Shown here: positions 29,804 to 38,569 of the stretch, in pieces
Layout of the letters: each line of letters starts with the position of its first letter
Position numbering within the stretch: position 1 is the first letter of the stretch
Origin: Acinetobacter sp. ANC 4169
Lineage (GTDB): Bacteria; Pseudomonadota; Gammaproteobacteria; Pseudomonadales; Moraxellaceae
Direction: 5' to 3'
Assembly (NCBI RefSeq): GCF_002135355.1
Contig: NZ_NEGE01000009.1
Location: 1 to 64,000, forward strand
Length of the DNA stretch: 64,000 nt
The notes under the pieces: generated by a model
Databases searched by the model: none
Told to the model about the DNA's origin: nothing
What the model saw: the letters and a program-made list of their open reading frames with translations, nothing else
Position numbers and translations under genes: made by a program

Positions 29804-31333
29804 TTATGCATGTTTGTGACGCATATGCGGGAATAAAATCACGTCACGGATACTTGGTGCATTAGCAAATAACATCACCAAACGGTCAATACCAATACCT
29901 TGACCTGCTGTTGGAGGAAGACCATATTCAAGTGCTTCAATGAAGTCAGCATCAAAATGCATCGCTTCATCATCACCCGCGTCTTTTTCAGCAACCTGTG
30001 CCTGGAAACGTTCAGCCTGGTCAATCGGGTCATTCAATTCCGAGAAACCATTGGCCAGCTCACGACCACCAATGAAGAATTCAAAACGGTCAGTGATATG
30101 TGGATTGGTATCATTACGACGCGCCAGTGGAGAAGTTTCCGCTGGATATTCGGTAATGAAGGTTGGTTGACGAAGCTTGGTTTCAACCGTTTCTTCAAAT
30201 ACGATGGTTTGAAGTTTACCCAAACCAAAACCAGGTTTCACTTGTTCTTTCAGTTCTTCCTGAATGAATTTCGCCAGGAATTCACGGTCAGATACATTTT
30301 CTGGAGTGAATTGCGGGTTATGTTCAAGAATGGCATCAAACATTGAAATTTTCTTGAATGGACCTTTGAAGCTATATACTTCTTCACCATAAGGAACATC
30401 GGTAGAACCCAAAATGTCGATGGCCAATTTCTCAAGCATTTTTTCAGTGAGTTCCATCAAGTCTTTATAGTCTGCATAAGCTTGATAGAATTCAATCATG
30501 GTGAATTCCGGGTTATGACGTGTTGAAACACCTTCATTACGGAAGTTACGGTTAATTTCGAATACACGTTCAAAACCACCTACAACCAGGCGTTTCAAGT
30601 AAAGCTCAGGTGCAATACGCAAGAACAATGGCATATCCAGAGCATTGTGATGGGTTTCAAATGGACGCGCAGATGCACCCCCTGGAATCACATGCATCAT
30701 CGGTGTTTCCACTTCCATGAAGCGCTCATTGATTAAATAGTTACGGATACCAGCAACGACTTTGGCACGAATTTCAAAAGTTTTACGTGTTTCTTCATTT
30801 ACGATCAAGTCTAAATAACGTTTACGGTATTTAACTTCGGTATCGTTTAAACCGTGGAATTTGTCTGGAAGTGGACGTAAAGATTTAGTTAACAGTTCAA
30901 AATGTTCAATATGAACATAGAGATCACCCTTACCTGAACGACCGATATAACCTTCAACGGCAATAATATCACCCAGATCTAAAGCTTTAATGGTTGCAAG
31001 TACTTCTGGATCTAGTTCTTTACGAGCAACATAAAGCTGAATACGTCCAGTCATGTCTTGAATCACGATGAATGAACCACGGTTCAACATCACGCGACCC
31101 GCTACTTTGACATGAACCTGCTCGCCAGCTTCAATTTCTTCTTTAGATTTGTCAGCAAATTGTACTTGTAAATCTTGAGCGTAATCTTCGCGCTTAAAGG
31201 TGTTTGGCCAAGGGCTAGTTCCCTTTTCCTGAGCATGTTCTTCAATATGCTTTAACTTGGCATGACGCTGTGCAATTAAATCGTTTTCGGAAATGTGTTG
31301 TTCAGAAGTCGATTGAGCGTTATGTTGCGTCAT
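29804..31333 (-). CDS. lysS: Lysine-tRNA ligase (class II)
   Basis: 509 residues from the ATG at 31333, which has GAGGCAGAG just upstream. An in-frame extension to 31450 is rejected as non-family sequence. There is an N-terminal OB-fold anticodon domain (about 60-170) and a class II catalytic core. Motif 2 is [18 protein letters not shown] and motif 3 is [13 protein letters not shown] near the C-terminus. It charges tRNA-Lys. Confidence 0.97.
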   Translation of the reverse strand: MTQHNAQSTSEQHISENDLIAQRHAKLKHIEEHAQEKGTSPWPNTFKREDYAQDLQVQFADKSKEEIEAGEQVHVKVAGRVMLNRGSFIVIQDMTGRIQLYVARKELDPEVLATIKALDLGDIIAVEGYIGRSGKGDLYVHIEHFELLTKSLRPLPDKFHGLNDTEVKYRKRYLDLIVNEETRKTFEIRAKVVAGIRNYLINERFMEVETPMMHVIPGGASARPFETHHNALDMPLFLRIAPELYLKRLVVGGFERVFEINRNFRNEGVSTRHNPEFTMIEFYQAYADYKDLMELTEKMLEKLAIDILGSTDVPYGEEVYSFKGPFKKISMFDAILEHNPQFTPENVSDREFLAKFIQEELKEQVKPGFGLGKLQTIVFEETVETKLRQPTFITEYPAETSPLARRNDTNPHITDRFEFFIGGRELANGFSELNDPIDQAERFQAQVAEKDAGDDEAMHFDADFIEALEYGLPPTAGQGIGIDRLVMLFANAPSIRDVILFPHMRHKHA

Positions 31334-31470
31334 CTCTGCCTCGAATATGTGTAAAAAACGGAAGTTGCATAGCATAGCAGATTTAGTATAAATTTCGAAT
31401 GACTTATTGCCACTCAAAAGCATTGATTTGCTAAAAACACTTCCTTTCACTTATATTTTGAAGCACATTT

Positions 31471-31908
31471 TTAAGCTTCTGCCAATTGTTTAACAATCTC
31501 AAAGCCCTTCTTAAATCCGTTATCCATCATTTCCCTATATTCTTTAGGACTTTCCAGTTCCACCCACAGTCTGGTTTTTCCGTGTAAATCTTCCAGAAAA
31601 TACTTTTCCAAACTACCGCTCCATTTTTTTAGTTCTTCACTGTCTAAATCTTCAACACCCTTTCGTACGACACCTAAATGTTTAAAGATCAATATCTTAA
31701 ATTCCTCCATCTGCTCAATGGTAGACACCATGCCATTCCGCTCAGCATCCAGAAATAGCGTTTTACCATTCACCTTCCAATCCGAATGAATGCTGGAACT
31801 GGGCGAAAAATAATAGGTCCATTGGCTATAGCTATCTGGGTTCCATAGCACCTGCCATACTTTTTGTGGTGTGGCTTCAATTAAAATTTCATAATTTAGT
31901 TTTTCCAT
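31471..31908 (-). CDS. SRPBCC (AHSA1/START-like) family protein
   Basis: A 145-residue predicted helix-grip fold with the opening YEILIEATPQKVWQVLWNPDSYSQWTYYF, typical of AHSA1/polyketide-cyclase-like proteins, and a long C-terminal helix EMMDNGFKKGFEIVKQLAEA. Such proteins bind hydrophobic ligands or chaperone partners; the ligand here is unknown. It stands upstream of lysS on the same strand with a roughly 140-base gap. Confidence 0.8.
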   Translation of the reverse strand: MEKLNYEILIEATPQKVWQVLWNPDSYSQWTYYFSPSSSIHSDWKVNGKTLFLDAERNGMVSTIEQMEEFKILIFKHLGVVRKGVEDLDSEELKKWSGSLEKYFLEDLHGKTRLWVELESPKEYREMMDNGFKKGFEIVKQLAEA

Positions 31909-32205
31909 AACCGGCTCAGCTCGGAGATATCTTGATGCTCAAGTTAGCCAAATCTACTTTTAGCGCCTAGCAGCATTTTGTTATTCAGTCCTGATCTGGG
32001 ATTTTAACTAGAATAAAAGGCTGTTTTTTATTCATAATTTTTTTGTAAATATATTTGGTCTGTTATCTGTAATGGGCTTGTTAGACCAATAGCTAACTGC
32101 GCTGTTAGGCAAAGTTACATACAATGAATTTAAGAAAAAATAGTTGAAAAGTAATCTATTTAACTGTGTCTATCTTTGTGAATAAAGAAAGTATGAACTA
32201 AAACA

Positions 32206-32712
32206 ATGACCACATGCCCTTTAAAAATCCTGTTTTTACATGGACTCGATTCTTCGCGTGAATCGACCAGATTCCATGCTATTGATGCCGATCATAAATA
32301 TTGTATCGACGTAGATTATCGTAACCTGAATTTTCAAACCGTCGCTAATTTTTATCGGGAAACCATTACCAAAATTAAACCTGAAATCCTGGTTGGCCAT
32401 AGCTTGGGCGCTTACTGGGCGCTTAAAATGTCAGCTCTATATAAAATTCCAGCAATTATCGCCAATCCCAACTTAAGCCCAGATTTTCGTGCAGATTATC
32501 CGCCTATTAATGAAGATGATCTGGAACACGATATTGCGCAAATTGCCTATCTGGAACTAGGGGATGAAGAACTGGATATGTATGCTGTACAACAGCAACT
32601 CGAACCGTATATGCAGGTTCAGGCGGTCGAAGGTGGACACCACCGCTTAGCCAGTCCAGAAAATATCAATGACCTGCTTCAGCATATGCAGACACATTTT
32701 CTGAAAAAATAA
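32206..32712 (+). CDS. YqiA/YcfP-like alpha/beta hydrolase
   Basis: A 168-residue compact hydrolase. ILFLHGLDSS (oxyanion region) is near the start, the nucleophile elbow GHSLG has Ser at about residue 66, and a late GGHHRL carries the catalytic His. The size and the early HGLDSSRES motif match the YqiA/YcfP esterase family. It acts on small esters; the physiological substrate is unknown. The ribosome site is weak. Confidence 0.8.
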   Translation: MTTCPLKILFLHGLDSSRESTRFHAIDADHKYCIDVDYRNLNFQTVANFYRETITKIKPEILVGHSLGAYWALKMSALYKIPAIIANPNLSPDFRADYPPINEDDLEHDIAQIAYLELGDEELDMYAVQQQLEPYMQVQAVEGGHHRLASPENINDLLQHMQTHFLKK

Positions 32713-32743
32713 AAAAGCCCTGGTTATTCCCAAGGCCTTTTTT
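32711..32743. terminator. Terminator between convergent hydrolase and apt
   Basis: An imperfect stem around AAAAAAGCCCTGG and CCAAGGCCTTTTTT with a 6-base loop, A-run and T-run. Confidence 0.75.
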
Positions 32744-32755
32744 ACATCCGCTTAA

Positions 32756-33298
32756 TTAAGCAACATCTTGCTCTGGCTGTGACTTGTCATCGAGTACTGA
32801 CCAAACCTCTAAGCCTAAGTCACCATGCAAATCTGGTAAATCAAGGAAAATACTTGCACCCAAAACTTGGTGCTGGCATTTATTCACCAGCTGTTTCACG
32901 GCTTTCAAGGTACCGCCAGTGGCTAATACATCATCCACAATAATAATTTTTTGCGGTTGAACCTCTGCCGACATTTCCAGACGGTCCATACCATATTCCA
33001 GGCTATAACCGACACCTACCACCGGTGGTGGTAACTTACCTGCTTTACGAACCAGCAATAAGCCTTTACCTAAACGTTGTGCCAACAAACTTGCCAGCAC
33101 AAAACCACGTGCTTCAACCGCAACAAAACTTTCTACTTGTTCCAGTTTCTCAGCAGGAATGCTGGCAATTAAAGCCTCAGTTAATAACTCAATATTTCCC
33201 ATAAATAATGGAGTCAGGTCAAAAAAACAAATACCTGGTTTCGGGAAATCTTGGACAGTACGAATGTTAGACCACAAAGTTGTAGACAAATTGCTCAT
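32756..33298 (-). CDS. apt: Adenine phosphoribosyltransferase
   Basis: Salvages adenine to AMP using PRPP. The 180-residue type I phosphoribosyltransferase has the PRPP loop IIIVDDVLATGGTL (about 120-133), the adenine-specific EARGFVLAS near 61-69 and the flexible loop RKAGKLPPP. Cytoplasmic. It stands alone and is divergent from the rubredoxin operon across about 520 bases. Confidence 0.95.
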   Translation of the reverse strand: MSNLSTTLWSNIRTVQDFPKPGICFFDLTPLFMGNIELLTEALIASIPAEKLEQVESFVAVEARGFVLASLLAQRLGKGLLLVRKAGKLPPPVVGVGYSLEYGMDRLEMSAEVQPQKIIIVDDVLATGGTLKAVKQLVNKCQHQVLGASIFLDLPDLHGDLGLEVWSVLDDKSQPEQDVA

Positions 33299-33822
33299 GG
33301 GGAGAAAGGTATTAAAAAAGGAATATGTGAATTTTAACGCTTTATCAGAACAATGACCAGTAAGCGATCAGTTTTAAAGCACAACAAGAACAGTTAAAAC
33401 AACATAAATTATTGATTTTATTATGTTCATTTTTTAAATAAATAATAGCTATAGATTTAGCTAATTTTAGATTAACAAATCCCGTTATTTTTTTCTGCAC
33501 GACCTTAGTCTAAAAAGTCTAATCTCCAATCTTGAACAGAAGCTGCCTCAACACTCTAATTAAGCAATTAATTGATCTGGATGAGTGACTTATATTGTTA
33601 AACTCACGCTTATTTCCTTATTTTAAAGACAAGTTTTGTCCTCCTAAGCAATTCTGCTTTCAAATTCTGCCCTTAAACTCCGATATTCGCTTTACATTAG
33701 CAATAGAACTGCGTAAAAATTTGCTTGAATATGTACATCGAAAGTCATATCAATCGGTTCATGCTGTATATAAAATTTTACTGACGGCATATTTTTGAAA
33801 AGTCAGTGTTTTGGAGAGTCAA
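33299..33822. other. Gap between apt and rubA
   Basis: About 520 AT-rich bases containing the apt and rubA promoters. An open frame at 33595-33798 (plus) starts without a ribosome site and has no recognisable protein features; I treat it as chance. A TATAAA-like sequence lies near 33768-33775, ahead of rubA. Confidence 0.4.
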
Positions 33823-33987
33823 ATGAAGAAATATCAATGCATCGTTTGTGGATGGATTTATGACGAAGCGGAAGGTTGGCCACAAGATGGCATTGTCGCA
33901 GGTACCAAATGGGAAGATATTCCAGATGACTGGACTTGCCCAGACTGTGGTGTATCAAAAGTTGATTTTGAAATGGTAGAAATCTAA
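33823..33987 (+). CDS. rubA: Rubredoxin
   Basis: A 54-residue iron protein. Two CxxC pairs, Cys6/Cys9 (CIVCGW) and Cys39/Cys42 (CPDCGV), bind one iron. GGAGAG precedes the ATG. It carries electrons from RubB to the membrane alkane hydroxylase. It is the first gene of the rubA-rubB-est-oxyR cluster, 69 bases before rubB. Confidence 0.97.
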   Translation: MKKYQCIVCGWIYDEAEGWPQDGIVAGTKWEDIPDDWTCPDCGVSKVDFEMVEI

Positions 33988-34056
33988 TTATTGATCGCAA
34001 AGACCATAGTGAATGGTCTTTTTTTACGTCTTATAGAAAACAGTTTGGAGAAAACT

Positions 34057-35235
34057 ATGCATCCTATCGTCATCATTGGTTCAGGTATGGCCGGTTATAC
34101 CGCAGCACGTGAATTTCGCAAGCTTAATCCCGAGCATGAGCTGGTCATGATCTGTGCAGATGATGCGGTAAACTATGCCAAACCGACGCTTTCAAATGCC
34201 TTAGTCGGCAACAAGGCACCTGAACAAATTGCCTTGGGCGATGCAGCTAAAATGGCAACGCAACTGAATATGCGTATTGAAGCTAATACCTGGGTGAAAG
34301 AGATCCAACCGGCACAACATCAGCTTATTTTAGAAAAAGATGGCCAACAAAGTACTCAGCCTTATGCCAAACTGGTTCTTGCAGTGGGTGCTCATCCGGT
34401 TCGCGTAGCCATTGCAGGTGATGGCAGTGATGACATTCATGTGGTTAACAACTTAGATGATTACAAGGCTTTCCGTAAAAACCTGGCGCAAAATCAAGAT
34501 AAACGCGTGGTGATTCTGGGTGCCGGTCTGATTGGCTGTGAATTTGCCAATGACCTGCAAAATACCGACCACAAAGTAATCGTGATTGATTTGGCACCCC
34601 TGCCATTGGGTCGTTTATTGCCAGGCCATGTTGCAACATCCTTCCAGGAAAAACTTGAAGATATTGGTATTCACTTTGAACTGGGTACTACCGTTGAAAA
34701 AGTACTGAAAGTGGAAAATGGCGATTATCAAATCACATTAGCCAATGGTCATTCGGTGGTTGCCGACATTGTGCTTTCTGCGATTGGTTTACACCCAAGT
34801 CTGGAATTAGCGAAAACTGCGGATATTCATTGCAGCCGCGGCATTTTGACCAATAGTCATCTGGAAACCAGTCAGCCTGATATCTACGCGATTGGCGACT
34901 GTGCTGAAGTGAATGGTTTGTTGTTGCCCTATGTTATGCCCATTATGCAACAAGCACGCGCTTTAGCGAAAACCCTGAACGGTGAGAAAACCCATGTGCA
35001 TTACCCAGCAATGCCTGTTGCGGTAAAAACACCTGCTGCACCCCTGACTGTACTTCCTGCACCTGTAGACGTTGATGTCACCTGGGAAACTGAAGAACTT
35101 GAAGATGGCATGATTGCAAAAGCCTTGGACAGTCAAAACACCTTGCGTGGTTTTGTTTTATTAGGTGCTACTGCAGCAAAACAGCGTTTAAGTCTAACTA
35201 AACTGGTACCAGACTTGATTCCTGCTGCGGTTTAA
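34057..35235 (+). CDS. rubB: Rubredoxin-NAD(+) reductase
   Basis: A 392-residue FAD/NAD flavoprotein from the ATG at 34057 (TTGGAG upstream); an in-frame extension to 33991 is rejected. FAD-binding GSGMAGYTAAREF is at about 8-20, the NADH-binding Rossmann motif VVILGAGLIGCEFANDL at about 150-166, and the second FAD motif IYAIGDCAEVNG at about 278-289. It reduces RubA with NADH for alkane oxidation. Operon with rubA. Confidence 0.95.
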   Translation: MHPIVIIGSGMAGYTAAREFRKLNPEHELVMICADDAVNYAKPTLSNALVGNKAPEQIALGDAAKMATQLNMRIEANTWVKEIQPAQHQLILEKDGQQSTQPYAKLVLAVGAHPVRVAIAGDGSDDIHVVNNLDDYKAFRKNLAQNQDKRVVILGAGLIGCEFANDLQNTDHKVIVIDLAPLPLGRLLPGHVATSFQEKLEDIGIHFELGTTVEKVLKVENGDYQITLANGHSVVADIVLSAIGLHPSLELAKTADIHCSRGILTNSHLETSQPDIYAIGDCAEVNGLLLPYVMPIMQQARALAKTLNGEKTHVHYPAMPVAVKTPAAPLTVLPAPVDVDVTWETEELEDGMIAKALDSQNTLRGFVLLGATAAKQRLSLTKLVPDLIPAAV

Positions 35236-35292
35236 GGTTTTAATACCAAGGACATTTTTTCAACAAAATGTCCTCTTTTAGGAAAAACAATA

Positions 35293-36237
35293 ATGAATAG
35301 CGCACTCAATTTTACCGGCTCTCCCTATACTTCATTTATGCATGAAACCAGAGTCAATTTGGGCAATGGTGTTGAACTGCATGTTGAAATGGGTGGAAAT
35401 CCTGAACATCCGGCAATTATGCTGATTATGGGTTTAGGTGCGCAAATGTTGTTTTGGCCTGATTTTTTCTGCAAATCGCTGATTGACCAGGGTTATCGGG
35501 TAATTCGTTATGACAACCGCGATATTGGTTTATCCTCTAAAATCCGCAATTCAGGCCCACGACTCAACACCTTGAAATTAATGGGTCGTTTTGTCCTAGG
35601 TCTGGAAAATCAGGGTGCACCTTATAACTTATATGATATGGCAGAAGATGCTGCGCTACTGATTGATCGTTTGGGACTGGAACAAGTCTCTGTGATTGGC
35701 GCTTCCATGGGCGGTATGATTGCACAGATTCTGGCAGCCAAACACCCGCAGAAAGTCAGCAACTTGGGCTTAATGTTTACCAGTAACAACCAACCGCTGT
35801 TACCGCCGCCTTTTCCCAAGCAGCTGTTTAGCCTGATTGGCAGACCTGAATCGACTGACGAAGAAGGCATTGTGAATCATAGCGTAAAAGTATTTAATAT
35901 TATTGGTTCCCCTGGATATATCAACCAACTGGAAATTATTCAGACTGCGCGCAAATTATATCAACGAAGTTATTATCCAGCGGGTGTACTTCAACAGTTT
36001 TTAGCAATATTATGTACAGGTTCTTTGCTACAATTGAGTAAGCAAATTCAGCAACCTACCCTCGTGGTACATGGCTCTCGTGATCGTTTACTGCCACCGA
36101 GTCATGGCAAAGCAGTTGCAAAGGCAATTACTGATGCGAAATTTGAATTAATTGATGGAATGGGGCATGATATCCCACCACATTTTATTCCCTATCTTAG
36201 CGGATTATTTGCTGATCACTTTAAATCAAAACATTAG
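35293..36237 (+). CDS. estB: Alpha/beta hydrolase, EstB-like esterase
   Basis: A 314-residue hydrolase. The nucleophile elbow GASMGG has Ser138; the acid is in HGSRDRLLPP (about 259-268) and the His in MGHDIPPH near 292-299. In A. baylyi ADP1 an esterase gene named estB occupies this place between rubB and oxyR, so the symbol rests on synteny plus family. It ends 6 bases before oxyR. The substrate is unknown. Confidence 0.85.
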   Translation: MNSALNFTGSPYTSFMHETRVNLGNGVELHVEMGGNPEHPAIMLIMGLGAQMLFWPDFFCKSLIDQGYRVIRYDNRDIGLSSKIRNSGPRLNTLKLMGRFVLGLENQGAPYNLYDMAEDAALLIDRLGLEQVSVIGASMGGMIAQILAAKHPQKVSNLGLMFTSNNQPLLPPPFPKQLFSLIGRPESTDEEGIVNHSVKVFNIIGSPGYINQLEIIQTARKLYQRSYYPAGVLQQFLAILCTGSLLQLSKQIQQPTLVVHGSRDRLLPPSHGKAVAKAITDAKFELIDGMGHDIPPHFIPYLSGLFADHFKSKH

Positions 36238-36243
36238 GACACT

Positions 36244-37149
36244 ATGGCTGCATTACCATCTTTAAGACAGCTGTCATACCTCGTTACACTGTCTGAAACG
36301 CTGCATTTTACTGAAGCTGCGCGCCGTTCATTTGTGACCCAATCGACTTTGTCAGGCGGGATCATGGAATTAGAGCGTTTGTTAGGTGGAGTCCTCGTTG
36401 AACGCGACCGCCAAAATGTACGTTTAACTCCGCTTGGCGAACAGGTTGTTGCCCGAGCCCGTGTTCTATTGGCAGATGCACAAGACCTGATGCGTTTAAG
36501 TCGTGAAATGAGCGAACCTTTAACGGGTGATTTACATTTAGGGATTATTCCTACAATTGCACCTTTTATTTTGTCGCAACTTCTAGATGAAGTGCATAAG
36601 CAGCTTCCTAAAATTCAACTGCATTTGCACGAAGCACAAAGTGAAAAAATTGTCGAAAAACTAGAACACGGCAATTTAGACATGATCGTGTTGGCCTTGC
36701 CTTTTGACACGCGTGGTTTAAAAGTTGCCGAAATTTCAAAAGAAAGCTTGTATTTGGTTTACCATAAAGCTGACCAGAATGCCCAGAATGCCCGCAGTTT
36801 AGATGATCTGGATTTATCCCGCTTAGTATTACTTGAAGAAGGCCATTGCTTACGCAACCATGTATTAAGTGCCTGCCCAATTGGTGAGCGTAAAAATGAT
36901 CATCGCTTAAAAGCAAGTTCATTACCCACACTGGTAGAAATGGTTTCTTCAGACTTGGGCTTTACCCTGCTTCCTGAAATTGCACTTCATACTAATATGA
37001 TTAAAGCCAATCCAGATCTAGTGGTCAAACCAATAGAAGCAGCGCCAAGTCGTACCCTCGCCTTGGTAACACGTAAAAGTACGCCGCTGCAAAGCGAGTT
37101 CGATGTACTGCTGCAGATTTTGCAAAAAATCACGCAAAATTCTCATTAA
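36244..37149 (+). CDS. oxyR: Hydrogen-peroxide-sensing LysR regulator OxyR
   Basis: A 301-residue LysR protein with the N-terminal helix-turn-helix (FTEAARRSFVTQSTLSGGIMELE). The two redox cysteines are at 202 and 211 (EEGHCLRNHVLSACPIG), the same 9-residue spacing as Cys199 and Cys208 of E. coli OxyR. Peroxide oxidises them to a disulphide and activates antioxidant genes. AGGACACT precedes the ATG. It is the last gene of the rub operon. Confidence 0.95.
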   Translation: MAALPSLRQLSYLVTLSETLHFTEAARRSFVTQSTLSGGIMELERLLGGVLVERDRQNVRLTPLGEQVVARARVLLADAQDLMRLSREMSEPLTGDLHLGIIPTIAPFILSQLLDEVHKQLPKIQLHLHEAQSEKIVEKLEHGNLDMIVLALPFDTRGLKVAEISKESLYLVYHKADQNAQNARSLDDLDLSRLVLLEEGHCLRNHVLSACPIGERKNDHRLKASSLPTLVEMVSSDLGFTLLPEIALHTNMIKANPDLVVKPIEAAPSRTLALVTRKSTPLQSEFDVLLQILQKITQNSH

Positions 37150-37164
37150 AAGATTCAGTCGATT

Positions 37165-37189
37165 AAAAGGAGCAACCGCTCCTTTTTTT
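37165..37189 (+). terminator. Terminator after oxyR
   Basis: AAAAGGAGC, loop AACC, GCTCCTTTT followed by further T. Confidence 0.88.
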
Positions 37190-37247
37190 ATGCGCTAATG
37201 GAAATATTCAGCTTCATTTTCCAATGTAATATCTTATTTTTTTTCAT

Positions 37248-37278
37248 AAAAAAAAGGTTTACCACGCGGATAAACCTT
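37248..37278 (-). terminator. Minus-strand terminator without an annotated gene upstream
   Basis: AAGGTTTA (37254-37261) and TAAACCTT (37271-37278), inner CC/GG pairs, and eight A on the left that become a T-run on the minus strand. No minus-strand gene lies upstream, so it suggests a small RNA. Confidence 0.75.
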
Positions 37279-37420
37279 ATTTGAAGCAAATCCACAACCT
37301 CTCATACATGGATGAAATGAGAAATCTCTCTTCAACAAATTGCATACTTCTTTACTAAGGAACTTGCAAGAAGTGAACTTATTTTAAGTCACTCTTTATG
37401 TGCTTTATATCCCTAATAAT
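37248..37420 (-). ncRNA. Candidate small RNA ending at the 37248 terminator (5' end uncertain)
   Basis: The minus-strand sequence ends GGTTGTGGATTTGCTTC followed by a strong hairpin and T-run, with no protein gene to explain it. A -35-like TTGCAA and a poor TATGCA lie upstream (about 37345-37375), so the 5' end is uncertain. Acinetobacter genomes carry families of short repeated RNAs (Aar/group I, C4-like), and this may be one; I cannot confirm that without comparison. A 22-residue open frame on the same strand is too short to judge. Confidence 0.4.
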
Positions 37421-37454
37421 AGGTATTTTTAGCCTAAAAATAGAAAAAAAAGTC

Positions 37455-37486
37455 AAAAAAATGGCTTATCCCAATGAATAAGCCAT
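37455..37486 (-). terminator. Second minus-strand terminator without an annotated gene
   Basis: ATGGCTTAT (37461-37469) and ATAAGCCAT (37478-37486) form a perfect 9-bp stem with an 8-base loop. A-runs to the left give a T-run on the minus strand. Confidence 0.75.
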
Positions 37487-37849
37487 GAAAGGTAAAATAT
37501 TTCTATTACTTAGATTGTAATAAAAATATGATATTCCTTAGCGTTGGAATAGCATTTGTTAATAGAACTCATAAAAAAGTGCCATTAGACTAAACAGTTA
37601 AAATCACTTTTAGTATCACTATAATTAGGGATTTTTTTAGTTTTTATATAAAACGAATTTATTTTGAACAAAAAACAACTCGATAACAACCAGATCATAA
37701 TAAAAGTAATTTTTATGTAAATATTATTTATTGTACAGATACTTAAATTTACTTTAATTGTATAAATTCACTAGTTTTGGGGATAGTCATTGCATTGATT
37801 TTATAGCAAAGTGACCAGATAAAATCCAAAACAGTGTGAGTACAATCTT
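37487..37849. other. Gap upstream of the orphan response regulator
   Basis: About 360 very AT-rich bases. On the minus strand, TATTCC / GGAATA can form a small hairpin (about 37528-37548) upstream of the second minus-strand terminator, so a short RNA is possible. The plus strand must carry the response-regulator promoter. Confidence 0.3.
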
Positions 37850-38479
37850 GTGGGTGAACTAACATTACCCGTTCCCATCATGATGATCGAGGATCAACCT
37901 GCTTTTAAGCATCGATTAGAAACGATTCTAATGGGATTGGGCTATCCGACAGAATTAATGATTAGCACTCAAAATCTTGCCGAAGCTGAAGCACTGTTGC
38001 AACAGCATTTGCCCAACCTGATTTTTATTGATGTGGAACTGAACACCACAGCAAAGCTATGCTTTATAAAAAAGCTGAAACACATCCATCCAGATAGCCA
38101 TGTAATTGCAATATTAACTGAACAGCACACTGCATTACTCTTCGATGCCATTCAGTCGGGTGCACAAGGATATGTTTTTCATCATCATACTGAAGCAGAA
38201 ATGATCAATAATATTAAAAGCATTCTACGTGGAGGTGCTCCTCTTCATCACAATTTGGCCCAATATATTTTGTTTCGTCAGACTCAATGTAGTGAAAAAA
38301 AATCCGCGCTTGAAGAAAAGACCGTACTCGCCTTAACCAGCATTGAATATGAAATTTTAAATCTGATATCAAAAGGCCTAAATTCACAGCAAGTAGCAGA
38401 TCAAACAAATACTCCACTGTATAAAATTGAAGGCAATATTAAAAACACCTACAGAAAAATTGCCAGCCTGGAACATTGA
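37850..38479 (+). CDS. Orphan response regulator, NarL/LuxR-like
   Basis: 209 residues with a GTG start; an in-frame ATG at 37880 would cut into the receiver. The receiver domain (about 8-125) has the acidic pair Glu14/Asp15, the phosphorylatable Asp61 (FIDVE) and Thr90. The usual Lys after strand 5 (GYxxK) is replaced by the run HHH at 111-113. The LuxR-type helix-turn-helix is at the C-terminus (LTSIEYEILNLISKGLNSQQVADQTN). No histidine kinase is nearby. It may be phosphorylation-independent. Confidence 0.75.
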   Translation: MGELTLPVPIMMIEDQPAFKHRLETILMGLGYPTELMISTQNLAEAEALLQQHLPNLIFIDVELNTTAKLCFIKKLKHIHPDSHVIAILTEQHTALLFDAIQSGAQGYVFHHHTEAEMINNIKSILRGGAPLHHNLAQYILFRQTQCSEKKSALEEKTVLALTSIEYEILNLISKGLNSQQVADQTNTPLYKIEGNIKNTYRKIASLEH

Positions 38480-38512
38480 TTTTTTAAATTGATGAAAATT
38501 TGTCCGTAGATT

Positions 38513-38546
38513 AAAAAAATCAGGAAATCCGAAAACCCCCTGATTT
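38513..38546 (-). terminator. Terminator of ppk
   Basis: AAATCAGG / CCTGATTT with a loop of about 14, preceded by an A-run (T-run on the minus strand). Confidence 0.7.
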
Positions 38547-38569
38547 GATGTGATTAAGACTGATCCAGA

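Noticed and set aside
31334..31450. In-frame extension of lysS
   Set aside because: The added 39 residues do not resemble lysyl-tRNA synthetase, and a strong GAGG site precedes the ATG at 31333.
33595..33798. Open frame of 67 codons upstream of rubA
   Set aside because: No ribosome site and no protein features; it lies in the expected promoter region of the rub operon.
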